Positions 55,128 to 63,053 of a stretch of DNA of 64,000 nt are shown here, one piece after another (within the stretch, counting starts at the first letter, position 1; each line of letters opens with the position of its first letter). Location of the stretch: positions 186,001 through 250,000 of IMG/VR virus record IMGVR_UViG_3300029893_000001. One strand, written 5' to 3'. Origin of the DNA: a virus. The notes beneath the pieces are model-generated. The model did no database searches. It was not told where the DNA came from and saw only the letters and a list, made by a program, of their open reading frames with translations. Both the position numbers and the translations under genes were made by a program.

Positions 55128-55771
55128 CACAACTCCGGCAGAACACCTTCGTGTTTGAGGTAGTTCAGAATAGTTGCAGATGCCTGCTCCCGAGAGAAGA
55201 ATCCTCCGCCCTGTTCTCGATGAACGAGATACCGCTCTCCCGCCCGCTCCCAGAGCCTAATTTGGTCAATGCCAATCTGGTCTGTTGCAATCCTCATCTT
55301 GAAGCGAACCATGACAACTGGATGTCTTTTGCACATCAAGACAAGACCAAACCAACTAGCAACCCCGTCAGCAACCTTAGTTTTGTGGATGTTAAGAACG
55401 ACGAATAAGCTTCTATCCCGCAAAGCCTGAAGAACTCTCTCATACGCAGTTTCATCTATGACCGTGATTCCAATTGTATCCGCAATAAATTTGGCCATAG
55501 GCAGAATGAATCGAGCCTCAGCCGTCTTTACTGGCGGAGGTACCTCCGGATACGCTTCCGGCGTTCTATAAGAGAACTCATACGTATCATCGGGTCCAAT
55601 GATATCAGGATCCGTATTGCCCATCTGAATAGGCTGGTTCGTAACTGGGTCATAAATCCTAGGATCCAGACGAGCCTGAGGGTCTTGGGCCAAACGCCCA
55701 GCCCGGATCAAATCCAAGACAGAGTTCTCCGAACCCGTTGGGGGAGCAGGACGCTCATCGCTTGTACTCAT
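55127..55771 (-). CDS. Unknown protein in recombination cluster
   Basis: 214 residues. N-terminal 85 are Pro/Asp-rich and likely disordered; residues 90-214 form an alpha/beta domain: FVVLNIHKTKVADGVASW, KRHPVVMVRFKM, GERYLVHREQGGGFFSREQ. The final part resembles a small domain with basic residues that may bind nucleic acid. Overlaps the neighbours on both sides (ATGA/TGATG). Function unassigned; context suggests recombination or repair. Confidence 0.6.
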   Translation of the reverse strand: MSTSDERPAPPTGSENSVLDLIRAGRLAQDPQARLDPRIYDPVTNQPIQMGNTDPDIIGPDDTYEFSYRTPEAYPEVPPPVKTAEARFILPMAKFIADTIGITVIDETAYERVLQALRDRSLFVVLNIHKTKVADGVASWFGLVLMCKRHPVVMVRFKMRIATDQIGIDQIRLWERAGERYLVHREQGGGFFSREQASATILNYLKHEGVLPEL

Positions 55772-56292
55772 GAATTCCCCTGAATGTACGTCCTTACGAA
55801 GGATCTCCCAACCTTAGCGGCTGACTTTCGAGTCGTGCAGCGGGTATACTCGTCCTGAGTCTCACGACGCAGGGTAAGACCAGTAAGTCGTGCACCACCG
55901 TTGCCATAACTGGCGTGCAGACTGAACACGCGCTCGCCTCTTACAAAGATCGCGAACGGGATCCAGCGTACCCGCAAGAATCCCCTCTCTCGACGAGTTT
56001 TCACGTCTAAGAAATCAAAGACGCAGTAAGCTCCAAGTGTCAACTGGTTCTCATCTTTAGAGGAGAGGTCATCCAGACACGAAAGAGGAACACCCACCTC
56101 AGACGCCAACTCTGTTGCCAGCGGTTTCACTGACTCTTGGAATCGGAGAGAGTGAATTCTGAATCTGGTCTCCTGAAAATCGATGAGACGACGACCGGTA
56201 TCAATCGATACGATGGGATTTGCTCCCAAAGTCAAAGTTACCGATCGTCGCTGCATCGATTCAGGCTCAACACTGTGAGATGTGGTGGACAT
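55768..56292 (-). CDS. Unknown protein next to RecA
   Basis: 174 residues, mixed strands and helices, starting MSTTSHSVEPES. Patterns SLTLGANPIVSIDTGRR-like strands at the N-terminus, a helix around 45-65 and a basic C-terminus rich in Arg/Lys (TRKSAAKVGRSFVRTY). It follows RecA by 17 bases and precedes the 214-residue gene with an ATGA overlap. No family recognised. Confidence 0.6.
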   Translation of the reverse strand: MSTTSHSVEPESMQRRSVTLTLGANPIVSIDTGRRLIDFQETRFRIHSLRFQESVKPLATELASEVGVPLSCLDDLSSKDENQLTLGAYCVFDFLDVKTRRERGFLRVRWIPFAIFVRGERVFSLHASYGNGGARLTGLTLRRETQDEYTRCTTRKSAAKVGRSFVRTYIQGNS

Positions 56293-56309
56293 TCCACAGC
56301 TTTTACAGG

Positions 56310-57650
56310 TCAGTCCCTCAGGATTTCTCCAAGGTCATCCTCATCTGAAACAACTGGCACCTTACGCCGCTTCTTTGGGACTTCCGTCATTTCCGACTCT
56401 AGAGCGACCTTTCCCTTTTTCCGCTTTGGACGAACTTTAGACGCCTCTGGCTCCGCTGGTGTTAGAACTGAGGCAATAGCCTCTAGCTCATTCTCTGCAT
56501 CCTCAGCAGCTTCCTCGTCAAAGTCATATAGAGACTCCCAATTGTTAGCACTGAAAAAGAGCTTGTACGCTAAATCAGATTCCAACTGAGTTCTGCAGGC
56601 AGACCTGAATTCGTTGGTACAGAGAACTCGCATCAAGTCGTCGGTGAAAAAGGCTTGATTATTCCACTCGAAGTCACCGTCTACCTGAAGACGGATCATT
56701 CTCTTGTTACCACTCTTCTCGACTTGACCAGTAAGCTCCAAGTAGCCCAAGCCATCACGGCCTCGCTCGTACCCCCGTCCGAAAGCCACGGTCATAGTTT
56801 CCGTGCACTCCAAGAAGGGAGGGAATTGCTTGTTCTTTTTGGTTGCAATATTGACGTACCTCATCGACCTATTACGTTCGACGAATGGCTGCTTAACGGC
56901 GCTCAAGCGGAATTTCAGATCAGGGTAGAACTTCCATGCCTGACCGCCAGGTTCGTACTCTGGATTACCAAACATCTGCCCAGGATTTAGTCGAGTTTGG
57001 TTTGTGGCGAATAACGACACATTCTTTCTACCCAGTTTCGACTTGACCAGGGGCAAATACATAGAGTGAACGGCAGCAGCCGCCGCCATTCTGACGTTCT
57101 CGTCGTCTTCTTCGATGGCCTCGGGGAGCATCGATGCAACCGAGTCAACAACGAACAAAGCCTGAGGAAGGGGACGCCCGCCCTCATTCGGTGTATAGTT
57201 CGGCAGAGCCCTAAGCAGACGAGCCATGGTTCTATAGGTTTGCTCTGCAGTATCGGGCTGATAGTAATGAAAGTAAGGATTCTTCCTACCGTCAGATAAG
57301 CGCATGCGGACTCCAAGGGCACGGAAGTACTTAGCGTCTGATGCTGTCTCGTGGTCGAAGAAAAATACCGGGATCTTCTGTCTGGTAGCATTGGCAATCA
57401 AATGACCAGCAGCAGTAGACTTACCACTTCCTTCCGGACCATAAGCATTAGTAACTTTCCCTGGTGGGAGCCCGCCCCCGGTCAAAAGATCGAGGATTAG
57501 AGAACCAAACGAAATTGCACCCTCAACATAAGAGCCACGGTCCAGCGAAACAGGTGGATTATCGGTGTCCTTACCAATCGTTTCAGCAAGCGCTGCAAGT
57601 TCATCAATATTTGTAACGTAGTTACGTTCAACGGTCTTCTTTTTTGCCAT
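56310..57650 (-). CDS. RecA/UvsX-type recombinase
   Basis: 446 residues. Walker A GPEGSGKST at 71-79, Walker B ALFVVDS at 164-170, and L2-like NQTRLNPGQMFG from 217 are those of RecA-family recombinases that pair homologous strands in phage recombination. The length is near that of UvsX/RecA. The C-terminal 80 residues are acidic and then strongly basic. ATG 57650 is chosen because AGGAAC sits upstream; an ATG-like alternative 69 bases earlier lies in the repeat region. It follows topoisomerase by an 86-base gap that holds tandem 8-bp repeats. Confidence 0.85.
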   Translation of the reverse strand: MAKKKTVERNYVTNIDELAALAETIGKDTDNPPVSLDRGSYVEGAISFGSLILDLLTGGGLPPGKVTNAYGPEGSGKSTAAGHLIANATRQKIPVFFFDHETASDAKYFRALGVRMRLSDGRKNPYFHYYQPDTAEQTYRTMARLLRALPNYTPNEGGRPLPQALFVVDSVASMLPEAIEEDDENVRMAAAAAVHSMYLPLVKSKLGRKNVSLFATNQTRLNPGQMFGNPEYEPGGQAWKFYPDLKFRLSAVKQPFVERNRSMRYVNIATKKNKQFPPFLECTETMTVAFGRGYERGRDGLGYLELTGQVEKSGNKRMIRLQVDGDFEWNNQAFFTDDLMRVLCTNEFRSACRTQLESDLAYKLFFSANNWESLYDFDEEAAEDAENELEAIASVLTPAEPEASKVRPKRKKGKVALESEMTEVPKKRRKVPVVSDEDDLGEILRD

Positions 57651-57678
57651 GTGAAGTTCCTGTGGGGGTATTAGTGTG

Positions 57679-57710
57679 AGTGAAGGAGTAAAGGAGTAAA
57701 GGATTGAAGG
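57679..57710. repeat. Four tandem 8-bp repeats in the topoisomerase-recA gap
   Basis: Read on the plus strand the units are AGTGAAGG, AGTAAAGG, AGTAAAGG and ATTGAAGG; on the minus strand they read CCTTYAMT-type. They lie 29-60 bases upstream of the recA ATG, inside the largest gap in this part of the window. A stem of GGGTC/GACCC (57712-57725) is adjacent. Such iterated sites can bind a regulator, but no promoter match was found. Confidence 0.75.
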
Positions 57711-57736
57711 ATGGGTCAACAGACCCTAAACTACGA

Positions 57737-59491
57737 CTAAGACTCTTCATCTTCCGAAGAGGGAACGATCCTGCCTTTTTCGTCGAAGACGACAAAGGAT
57801 CGCCAATCTTCACCAGAAGCACTTACATAGGGTCTTCCTGATTCCTTATCAATCAGGACACGAAGCCGGCTTCCAGACTCAGGGGAGCGAAAGGAGGGCC
57901 TCAGGCTCTTTTTGGCCATGAAAACTGCTGTTTCAGTAGCCCACTGCCAAAGGTCGTTGAAGAACTTCTCGAAGGTGAGATCTCCCCGCTCTACGGCAAG
58001 GATTTCTTCTTCAATCTCTGCGCAAAAATCAGGGTCTATTAAATCTGGGGCGGTTCGTCGGACAAAGGTCAGCACCGCCTCTCCCTTTGGAGTTATGCGA
58101 AGAAGGCCTCCTCCCAACGATTCTACGTACGAGTTGTGGTGAAGAAACTCAAGAGCGGGACGGTAGACCCAAGGTCGACCGATAAAGTGGGCATCTAACC
58201 AAGCAACTAACGTACCGTGAGTGTGGCGCTTAGGGGGTTTGGATGTCACTTCGAAAACTGAAGCTTCGACAACTGTGGAATCCGGCTCTAACGGACGAAT
58301 CGTGGGCTCAAACAGCCGCGAGCTAAGCTGATGCCACCCAGGCTCTACGAGCGAAAGACCTTCTGCACGGAAGACCTCTTCATCATCAAGAGCATAAGAA
58401 CAGTTATGCCGCTCAAATTGAGCAGGACGACCCTGAGAACCTAGAGTTCGAAACCAGATAGCCGAATAAATAGACTTCAGGTCTCCTGATAGGTCAAGCT
58501 GAGACGGTGCAAGGGAGATGTGGACTGGACGAATCGCTTCTAGCAACGAGGCAGAAGAAAACGTTGTTGGACTTTTCTCTGCCAGCTCAGCCGCCAACTT
58601 ATGGGTGACATGATCATGGATCCGTCGAGCAGCCTCAGGCGAGAGCCATGTAGAATCGGTGTACGGATAAGTAATTAGTCCCATCTCATACAAAGTGTCA
58701 CACACCCTAACGCAGGTAAGTGCGTCAATCCCATACCTCCAACTAGCAAACTGAATTATGGTGCTAAGAGTAAAGGGAGGTTGAACAGGGGCCAGTTCTC
58801 GTGCAGAGATAAACGCAGGCACTGCTGCTGCAGCTCTGCGCGCGATTTCCTGAGCGCGATTTTCAGACAGCGGTCCTGATTCTGCAGTCGAGCCATCAGA
58901 TAAGAGTGCTCGAACCACGAAGTACGAGTCAGATTTGAATTTTCTAATCTTCCGCTCGACACGAGCAAGCTCAGACAAGAGTGGAATGGCCGTACGATTT
59001 ACTTGTAGGCCCTCACCGAGTCGGGCTGCTAACACCGGAGACAGAGTGAAGTGGACAATCCGATCGGCTGCCTCCCTGGCAAGGTAGCTATTCAACGAAT
59101 TGGTGTTCAATTCTCCCGAGTTTTCTATTGCAGATTTCAAGCTTTCAACGTCCAAAGCCGTCAGTCGAATACGGCGGAACATCTTGTTGGCGTAAGAAGC
59201 AGTGATACTAATCTGATTCGCAATAGCTTCACCTTCGGGTGAAGAATCCGTTGCTGCGTAGACCACGTCAGCACGAGAAACCGCCTTCTTGATTCGTTCG
59301 AACGCCTGGATATTTCGAACCTTCCAAGTGAAGGCCAATGTTTTGGGGTCAATCCCTAATTGTGATTTGGGCAGCCCACAATAGTGTCGGTTACACGACA
59401 CCGCAACCCATCCGTCCAACGACGCTTTTCGGATGAGATCGCTGAAGAATCTCTTCTTCCCCTCAGACTCTACAACGATTAGAGAAGACAT
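57737..59491 (-). CDS. Type IA topoisomerase with unusual active site
   Basis: 584 residues. The order follows E. coli TopA: Toprim start VVESEGKK (E8), ATDSSPEGEAIA at 80-91, catalytic-loop GLITYPYTDS with Y275, and EAIRP at 318-322. However, the Toprim motif has Ser84 where TopA has D113, Tyr277 replaces the R321 next to the catalytic Tyr, and Leu317 replaces the H365 of HEAIRP. Type IA enzymes relax negative supercoils through a 5'-phosphotyrosine. Whether this one is active or has changed role is open. ATG 59491 overlaps the upstream stop as TGATG. A 62-residue acidic/Ser C-terminus follows. Confidence 0.7.
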   Translation of the reverse strand: MSSLIVVESEGKKRFFSDLIRKASLDGWVAVSCNRHYCGLPKSQLGIDPKTLAFTWKVRNIQAFERIKKAVSRADVVYAATDSSPEGEAIANQISITASYANKMFRRIRLTALDVESLKSAIENSGELNTNSLNSYLAREAADRIVHFTLSPVLAARLGEGLQVNRTAIPLLSELARVERKIRKFKSDSYFVVRALLSDGSTAESGPLSENRAQEIARRAAAAVPAFISARELAPVQPPFTLSTIIQFASWRYGIDALTCVRVCDTLYEMGLITYPYTDSTWLSPEAARRIHDHVTHKLAAELAEKSPTTFSSASLLEAIRPVHISLAPSQLDLSGDLKSIYSAIWFRTLGSQGRPAQFERHNCSYALDDEEVFRAEGLSLVEPGWHQLSSRLFEPTIRPLEPDSTVVEASVFEVTSKPPKRHTHGTLVAWLDAHFIGRPWVYRPALEFLHHNSYVESLGGGLLRITPKGEAVLTFVRRTAPDLIDPDFCAEIEEEILAVERGDLTFEKFFNDLWQWATETAVFMAKKSLRPSFRSPESGSRLRVLIDKESGRPYVSASGEDWRSFVVFDEKGRIVPSSEDEES

Positions 59492-59796
59492 CAAACAAGA
59501 ACCTTGCAAGCAGCGTCAATTACAGCTTCATCAAACAGACCTACAATCTTATGTTGTAGCTTCCCTTTAGCAAAAAGACGTAGTTGAGGTACCCGAACAC
59601 AAGCCAGCTCCTCAGTGGCTTGTGTTCGGGCGGAAACCTCGATAATCACTACCTGAAATCCTGAGGATCTAAGGCGACCCTCAACAGCAAAAAGCATTTG
59701 CCGGGATCTCATGCAAAGCTCATCATCGGGGTCAATGATGAGAACTGCTAGGTTTTCCTTTTGGCGAATTTGACTAAGAATCTGTTCGGCTTGCAT
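59491..59796 (-). CDS. Thioredoxin-like protein
   Basis: 101 residues with a thioredoxin-fold pattern: strand VLIIDPDDELC, a helix, the strand VVIIEVSAR and the cis-Pro signature VPQLRLFAKGKLQHKIVG (about 69-86). The usual CxxC is replaced by DDELCMRS with a single Cys, so classical disulfide chemistry is unlikely. Similar proteins in phages sit near nucleotide metabolism genes. The ATG at 59796 abuts a strong terminator hairpin and no good Shine-Dalgarno is visible, so the true start might lie further in. Confidence 0.55.
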   Translation of the reverse strand: MQAEQILSQIRQKENLAVLIIDPDDELCMRSRQMLFAVEGRLRSSGFQVVIIEVSARTQATEELACVRVPQLRLFAKGKLQHKIVGLFDEAVIDAACKVLV

Positions 59797-59798
59797 AC

Positions 59799-59831
59799 AA
59801 AAGAGGGGCGGTTGATTACCGCCCCTCTTTT
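59799..59831. terminator. Intrinsic terminator after the SSB gene
   Basis: A 13-base perfect stem AAAAGAGGGGCGG / CCGCCCCTCTTTT with a 7-base loop lies 8 bases after the SSB stop; on the minus strand the second arm ends in TTTT. It is the only strong terminator I found. It lies immediately upstream of the thioredoxin-like start. Confidence 0.85.
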
Positions 59832-59839
59832 ACATATGC

Positions 59840-60928
59840 TCAGAGATCTCCGAAATCGTCATCGAAGTCATCATCGTCCTCTACCGGCGGACGCTTCTTC
59901 TTCTTCGCCTTAGGCGGAGGAGAATCTTCCTCATCATCGTCATCGTCCTCTACCGGCGGACGCTTCTTTTTAGGTGGAAGCGAGTCTTCGTCGTCCTCGT
60001 CATCTACTGGACGCTTCTTCTTCGCCTTCGGCGGCGGAGGAGAATCCTCCTCCTCCTCGTCGTCGTCCTCGAAGTCGTCGTCCTCTACCGGCGCACGCTT
60101 CTTCTTCGCCTTCGGCGGCGGAGGAGAATCCTCCTCCTCGTCGTCCTCGAAGTCGTCATCGTTCACTGGCTTTCTCTTGGAAGGCTTGCCCGCCGAAGGC
60201 TTAGGAGACTCAAAATCATCCTCGTCATCATCTACTGGACGCTTTTTGGAGCCTTTTCTCGGAAGAGACTCTGTTTCCTCGTCATCCGATTTAGTATCGA
60301 AGTAGCCATGCCTCTTGAGGTCTTCACGAATCTTGTGAATGTCGGGCTCTTGATAGAACTCGTCAAACGAGATAAGCTCAAGAGACGTCTCCTCCTCGGA
60401 CAGAGGAGAGCGATCTCCTTTCTGGACCTGCCACTCTACACCGCCACGCTTCTTACTGCGCTGCTTCTGCAGATGGATATCGCACCCAAGCTTTGGGTGC
60501 GCGATGGACTTAGGCTCGCCTTTGACCATGTTCAGCTTCTTGAGGTCAAGGAGCTGTCGCATGACAGTAGGAGGGACATCCAGTGCTCGAATTGGATCCG
60601 CATCGCCACGATTCTGTGCAGTCCGGTCAATGACATTCATCATGTAACGAACACTAGGGCGCAGGCCCACTTCACAAGCAGGGCATCCTCCCTTTTTCGA
60701 AGAGGATTCGCTATCAGGATCCCAGTTCGCGCAGTCTACGGGATAGCGCTTCTTTTCGCCCGTCTTATTGACGAACTCGATCCAATGTTGTGCGTAACTG
60801 AATACGCCGCCCACGATCCGGAAGGGATACCATTCATCCATCTTGGGTAGCTCAGCTACCGAAATGTCTTCCTTCCAGTTTTTGTCGCGGGTACGAGGGT
60901 TTGTATCATCGAAATCTTTGAGTGCCAC
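59840..60928 (-). CDS. Single-stranded DNA-binding protein with charged tail
   Basis: 362 residues. The first 210 contain a gp32-like core with a zinc-type cluster (C66, C82, C85 in VDCANW and GGCPAC) and several beta segments such as EWYPFRIVGG and KLGCDIHLQKQ. The last 150 residues alternate acidic runs with Lys/Pro blocks (KAKKKRPVDD). Phage SSBs of this type coat single strands at the fork and use an acidic tail to bind partners; the tail here is unusually long. GTG 60928 with AAAGG upstream. The strong terminator just after suggests heavy expression. Confidence 0.65.
   Translation of the reverse strand: MALKDFDDTNPRTRDKNWKEDISVAELPKMDEWYPFRIVGGVFSYAQHWIEFVNKTGEKKRYPVDCANWDPDSESSSKKGGCPACEVGLRPSVRYMMNVIDRTAQNRGDADPIRALDVPPTVMRQLLDLKKLNMVKGEPKSIAHPKLGCDIHLQKQRSKKRGGVEWQVQKGDRSPLSEEETSLELISFDEFYQEPDIHKIREDLKRHGYFDTKSDDEETESLPRKGSKKRPVDDDEDDFESPKPSAGKPSKRKPVNDDDFEDDEEEDSPPPPKAKKKRAPVEDDDFEDDDEEEEDSPPPPKAKKKRPVDDEDDEDSLPPKKKRPPVEDDDDDEEDSPPPKAKKKKRPPVEDDDDFDDDFGDL
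59870..60170 (-). repeat. Direct repeats in the SSB tail
   Basis: A block encoding ...PPKAKKKR(P/A)PVEDDDFEDD... recurs at least three times, near 59889, 60012 and 60096. The copies at 60012 and 60096 match over 40 bases or more. The pattern of GAG/TCC-rich codons makes the region almost purine/pyrimidine asymmetric. Repeat-number change by slippage or recombination is likely. Confidence 0.85.
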
Positions 60929-60969
60929 GGGTTTTACCTTTTACGTGTCAACGGGTTAAATGGGGACTG

Positions 60970-60983
60970 TGTACGTATGTACA
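60970..60983. promoter_or_regulatory. TGTAC-GTAT-GTACA dyad upstream of SSB
   Basis: Five-base arms TGTAC and GTACA flank four bases (60970-60983), in the 64-base gap between the sigma factor and the SSB gene. The half-sites equal those in the 35550-35567 palindrome. The gap also carries AAAAGG as the SSB RBS. Whether it is an operator or only chance is unknown. Confidence 0.4.
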
Positions 60984-60992
60984 AAACGAGAT

Positions 60993-62225
60993 TTAGAGGG
61001 CAGATACCTGCCTAAGTCTTTCTGCCTTGACCTTTTGGGGGTCGAGCTTCTGAGAAACATACTCTGTTAGGCCATAGGCCAAACAGACTAGGTTCCGAAG
61101 GTTGTCAGGGAGCGAGTCAAGAAGGACTTTTACAGAATCAGAAGGATCATAATCAAGTGGGTCTGACTGTTCTTCTTGGGATTCAATGATAGAGGAAATA
61201 GGAGTTGAGGATCCATCTGGTTTGAGGGGGTAGTCGAGAGATCGAACCTGTGACGTCCGAACTGTACTATAGATAGCGTCTACATGGCTTCTCGAATACC
61301 CAGAAACACGAGAAAGTTCTTCAGTAGTCAGAGGACCAGACTGAGATTCTTGCTTTAGTCGAATAGCCTCTAACTTAGCGTAGTGTTGCCAGGTGTTCGA
61401 TGATACCCGGATCAAATTAGAGTCTTCTTTCAGGTAGTACAGCATACTTTGCCGTATCCACCACCGAGCGTGACCCACAAATCTCGCGTTTGAGACTTCG
61501 TCGTAAGACGAAATAGCCCGAAGCAAGCCGAAGCTTCCATTCTGGAAACAGTCGAGCGCGTGGTCCTCCGAAACAGCTTGGGCTTTCGCCTGCTTCAGGA
61601 TTACCCTTGAGTATGCGTTGAATACTCGTTCATAGATCTCTTGAAGTGCAGCTAAGCGTTCAGCAATATAGCGAACGATCCCAAAAGCTGTTCTCGGATC
61701 CAGGCGGCAATCCTGTTCTAAATAATGACACGCGGCATCCGCTGCGGACGCTTCCTCTAAGTCGTCGTTCAAATGAGCCAACAAACTTCGGTGGGAGGCT
61801 TCCTGGTACTGAGAAGCCTTAGAGCACCAGTCCTTCAAGAATTGTTCAAACACCATCCGAGTAAGAGGGAGGGCCAGAACAATATCTAGCTGGCGGTCTT
61901 TATCTCCGTCTAATGTGGCAGCCTGCAAGTCCATGCAAGCGCACAAAAAATCAGCCTCTCGCTGCTCCGGGTCCACCGGGACGTCCTTCACGGACCCATC
62001 GATAAAGGCGATCGATCTTCGATAGATTGCTTTATTGCGGTCTAGGTTGGAAGCTACTTCCGCCCCCAGAGCTATTACACCTAGTTGGATGTAATCATTT
62101 TCTCTCAACAGCAAACGAACGCAATCATAGACAAGCAAAGACGCTCGACTGAACAGGGGAAACAATTCTTCTTGGGTAAGCGTATCCCCTGAGTTGACAG
62201 TCTCGATCAACGTCCGCGCAGTCAT
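60993..62225 (-). CDS. Divergent sigma-70 family factor
   Basis: 410 residues. Residues 203-268 match sigma region 2: DHALDCFQNGSFGLLRAISS, RFVGHARWWIRQSMLYYL, the last containing the melting/-10 helix. Residues 270-330 are region 3-like (IRVSSNTW, LTTEELSRVSGYSRSHV). Region 4 is short: LPDNLRNLVCLAYGLTEYV then AERLRQVSAL, without a full -35 helix-turn-helix. The first 200 residues form an extra helical domain with no recognised family. It likely directs phage late transcription by host RNA polymerase. ATG 62225 overlaps the upstream stop (TGATG). Confidence 0.7.
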   Translation of the reverse strand: MTARTLIETVNSGDTLTQEELFPLFSRASLLVYDCVRLLLRENDYIQLGVIALGAEVASNLDRNKAIYRRSIAFIDGSVKDVPVDPEQREADFLCACMDLQAATLDGDKDRQLDIVLALPLTRMVFEQFLKDWCSKASQYQEASHRSLLAHLNDDLEEASAADAACHYLEQDCRLDPRTAFGIVRYIAERLAALQEIYERVFNAYSRVILKQAKAQAVSEDHALDCFQNGSFGLLRAISSYDEVSNARFVGHARWWIRQSMLYYLKEDSNLIRVSSNTWQHYAKLEAIRLKQESQSGPLTTEELSRVSGYSRSHVDAIYSTVRTSQVRSLDYPLKPDGSSTPISSIIESQEEQSDPLDYDPSDSVKVLLDSLPDNLRNLVCLAYGLTEYVSQKLDPQKVKAERLRQVSAL

Positions 62226-62686
62226 CAAGTTAGCTGCCTTAGGCGGTCGTTTATAGACACTCTGGGAGATTGCTGACGCAGTCGCTGCATCTCCGTTGAG
62301 TTCGTTGCAAGCAGAGTCTCGGCTAATTTGAGCAAGTGCGGGCATAGTCCTGGTTTCTGGAACCCCCTGAGTTTTTCAGGGATGTCTTCCGGTCCGACTC
62401 TCATGTCTGTGGCCCCCATAGTGTAGAGAGCAGGGGCACATCGTACCTTGAAGTACGCACAGGAACACGAAACTTTAGCGGACGCAGCCGGATCAATCTC
62501 CTCAGAATAAATCCTGATCACGGACTTACGCGGATCCTTTCCCCCGGAAATTACCGCAAGGAATTGGATAAAGTCCCCCAAGTTATCAGACTCTTTACGG
62601 GTTTTGAGGGCCTCAACCTTGTACTCCGTCTTAAAACGACGGCGGTCCGGCTGAGTAACGACCAAAAGCTGACTCAATGTAAGCAT
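62225..62686 (-). CDS. CxC...CxH zinc-motif protein (copy B)
   Basis: 153 residues. The motif C74-x-C76-x6-C83-x31-C115-x-H117 sits within SCSCAYFKVRC...GLCPHLL. The spacing is identical to that of the 258-residue protein at 14609-15385. Around it are a helical N-terminus and a helical C-terminus. Start ATG 62686 overlaps the upstream stop as TAATG. It lies between a small unknown gene and the sigma factor, a different context from copy A. Metal binding is inferred; function unknown. Confidence 0.65.
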   Translation of the reverse strand: MLTLSQLLVVTQPDRRRFKTEYKVEALKTRKESDNLGDFIQFLAVISGGKDPRKSVIRIYSEEIDPAASAKVSCSCAYFKVRCAPALYTMGATDMRVGPEDIPEKLRGFQKPGLCPHLLKLAETLLATNSTEMQRLRQQSPRVSINDRLRQLT

Positions 62687-62925
62687 TAGATCGAAAACAC
62701 CTTGTTCAAAAGAGAAAGCACAGCCTGTAGCTTTCTAATCGCGAAGCGATTTCTCTGCGATTTCAACGCAAAGGAAATCTTCTCTACAGAAGTGTCATGA
62801 ACCAAAAACGCCAAGATCTGAGCCAGGTAGAAAATGTCTTCGCCCTCATCAAGGCCGTAGTTTTCTTTCAGGTACTTCCGAATCTCCTGAGCTGAAGCTC
62901 CGGTAATTCGATGAGACGTATTCAT
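62686..62925 (-). CDS. Small helical protein, unknown
   Basis: 79 residues, helical, with IRKYLKENYGLDEGEDIFYLAQ-like segments and a basic C-terminus. ATG 62925 has AGAGG eight bases upstream and starts inside the 3' end of the upstream small gene, overlapping it by 77 bases in another frame. Function unknown. The coding call is based on RBS, frame-coupled stop and the following gene's TAATG. Confidence 0.6.
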   Translation of the reverse strand: MNTSHRITGASAQEIRKYLKENYGLDEGEDIFYLAQILAFLVHDTSVEKISFALKSQRNRFAIRKLQAVLSLLNKVFSI

Positions 62926-63052
62926 TACTAAGCCTCTTTGCGACCATGCGCTCGTAACAAACCAAGAGATTTGAATAGTTAGAGTACGGATCCAAGCGGA
63001 ACGCCTGAGCCGCCTTCTGATACCTAAGGTGGATGTCCTCTTCCTTTGTCAT
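62849..63052 (-). CDS. Small unknown protein overlapping its neighbour
   Basis: 67 residues: KEEDIHLRYQKAAQAFRLD, a helix, then Tyr/Ser-rich C-terminus. ATG 63052 follows the TIGR02757 gene by one base. It overlaps the next gene by 77 bases, unusual for this genome, so the C-terminal part may be noise and the gene is less sure than its neighbours. No family. Confidence 0.45.
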   Translation of the reverse strand: MTKEEDIHLRYQKAAQAFRLDPYSNYSNLLVCYERMVAKRLSNEYVSSNYRSFSSGDSEVPERKLRP

Positions 63053-63053
63053 G

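Noticed and set aside
57711-57726. Stem GGGTC/GACCC as a terminator for topoisomerase
   Set aside because: The stem is only five base pairs and no T-run follows on the minus strand.
60929-60992. TTGACA near the SSB start as a -35 box
   Set aside because: The only correctly spaced -10 position falls inside the start codon region with no match.
62849-63052. Treating the 67-residue frame as certainly real
   Set aside because: The overlap with the next gene is unusually long, so it is kept only as a low-confidence gene.
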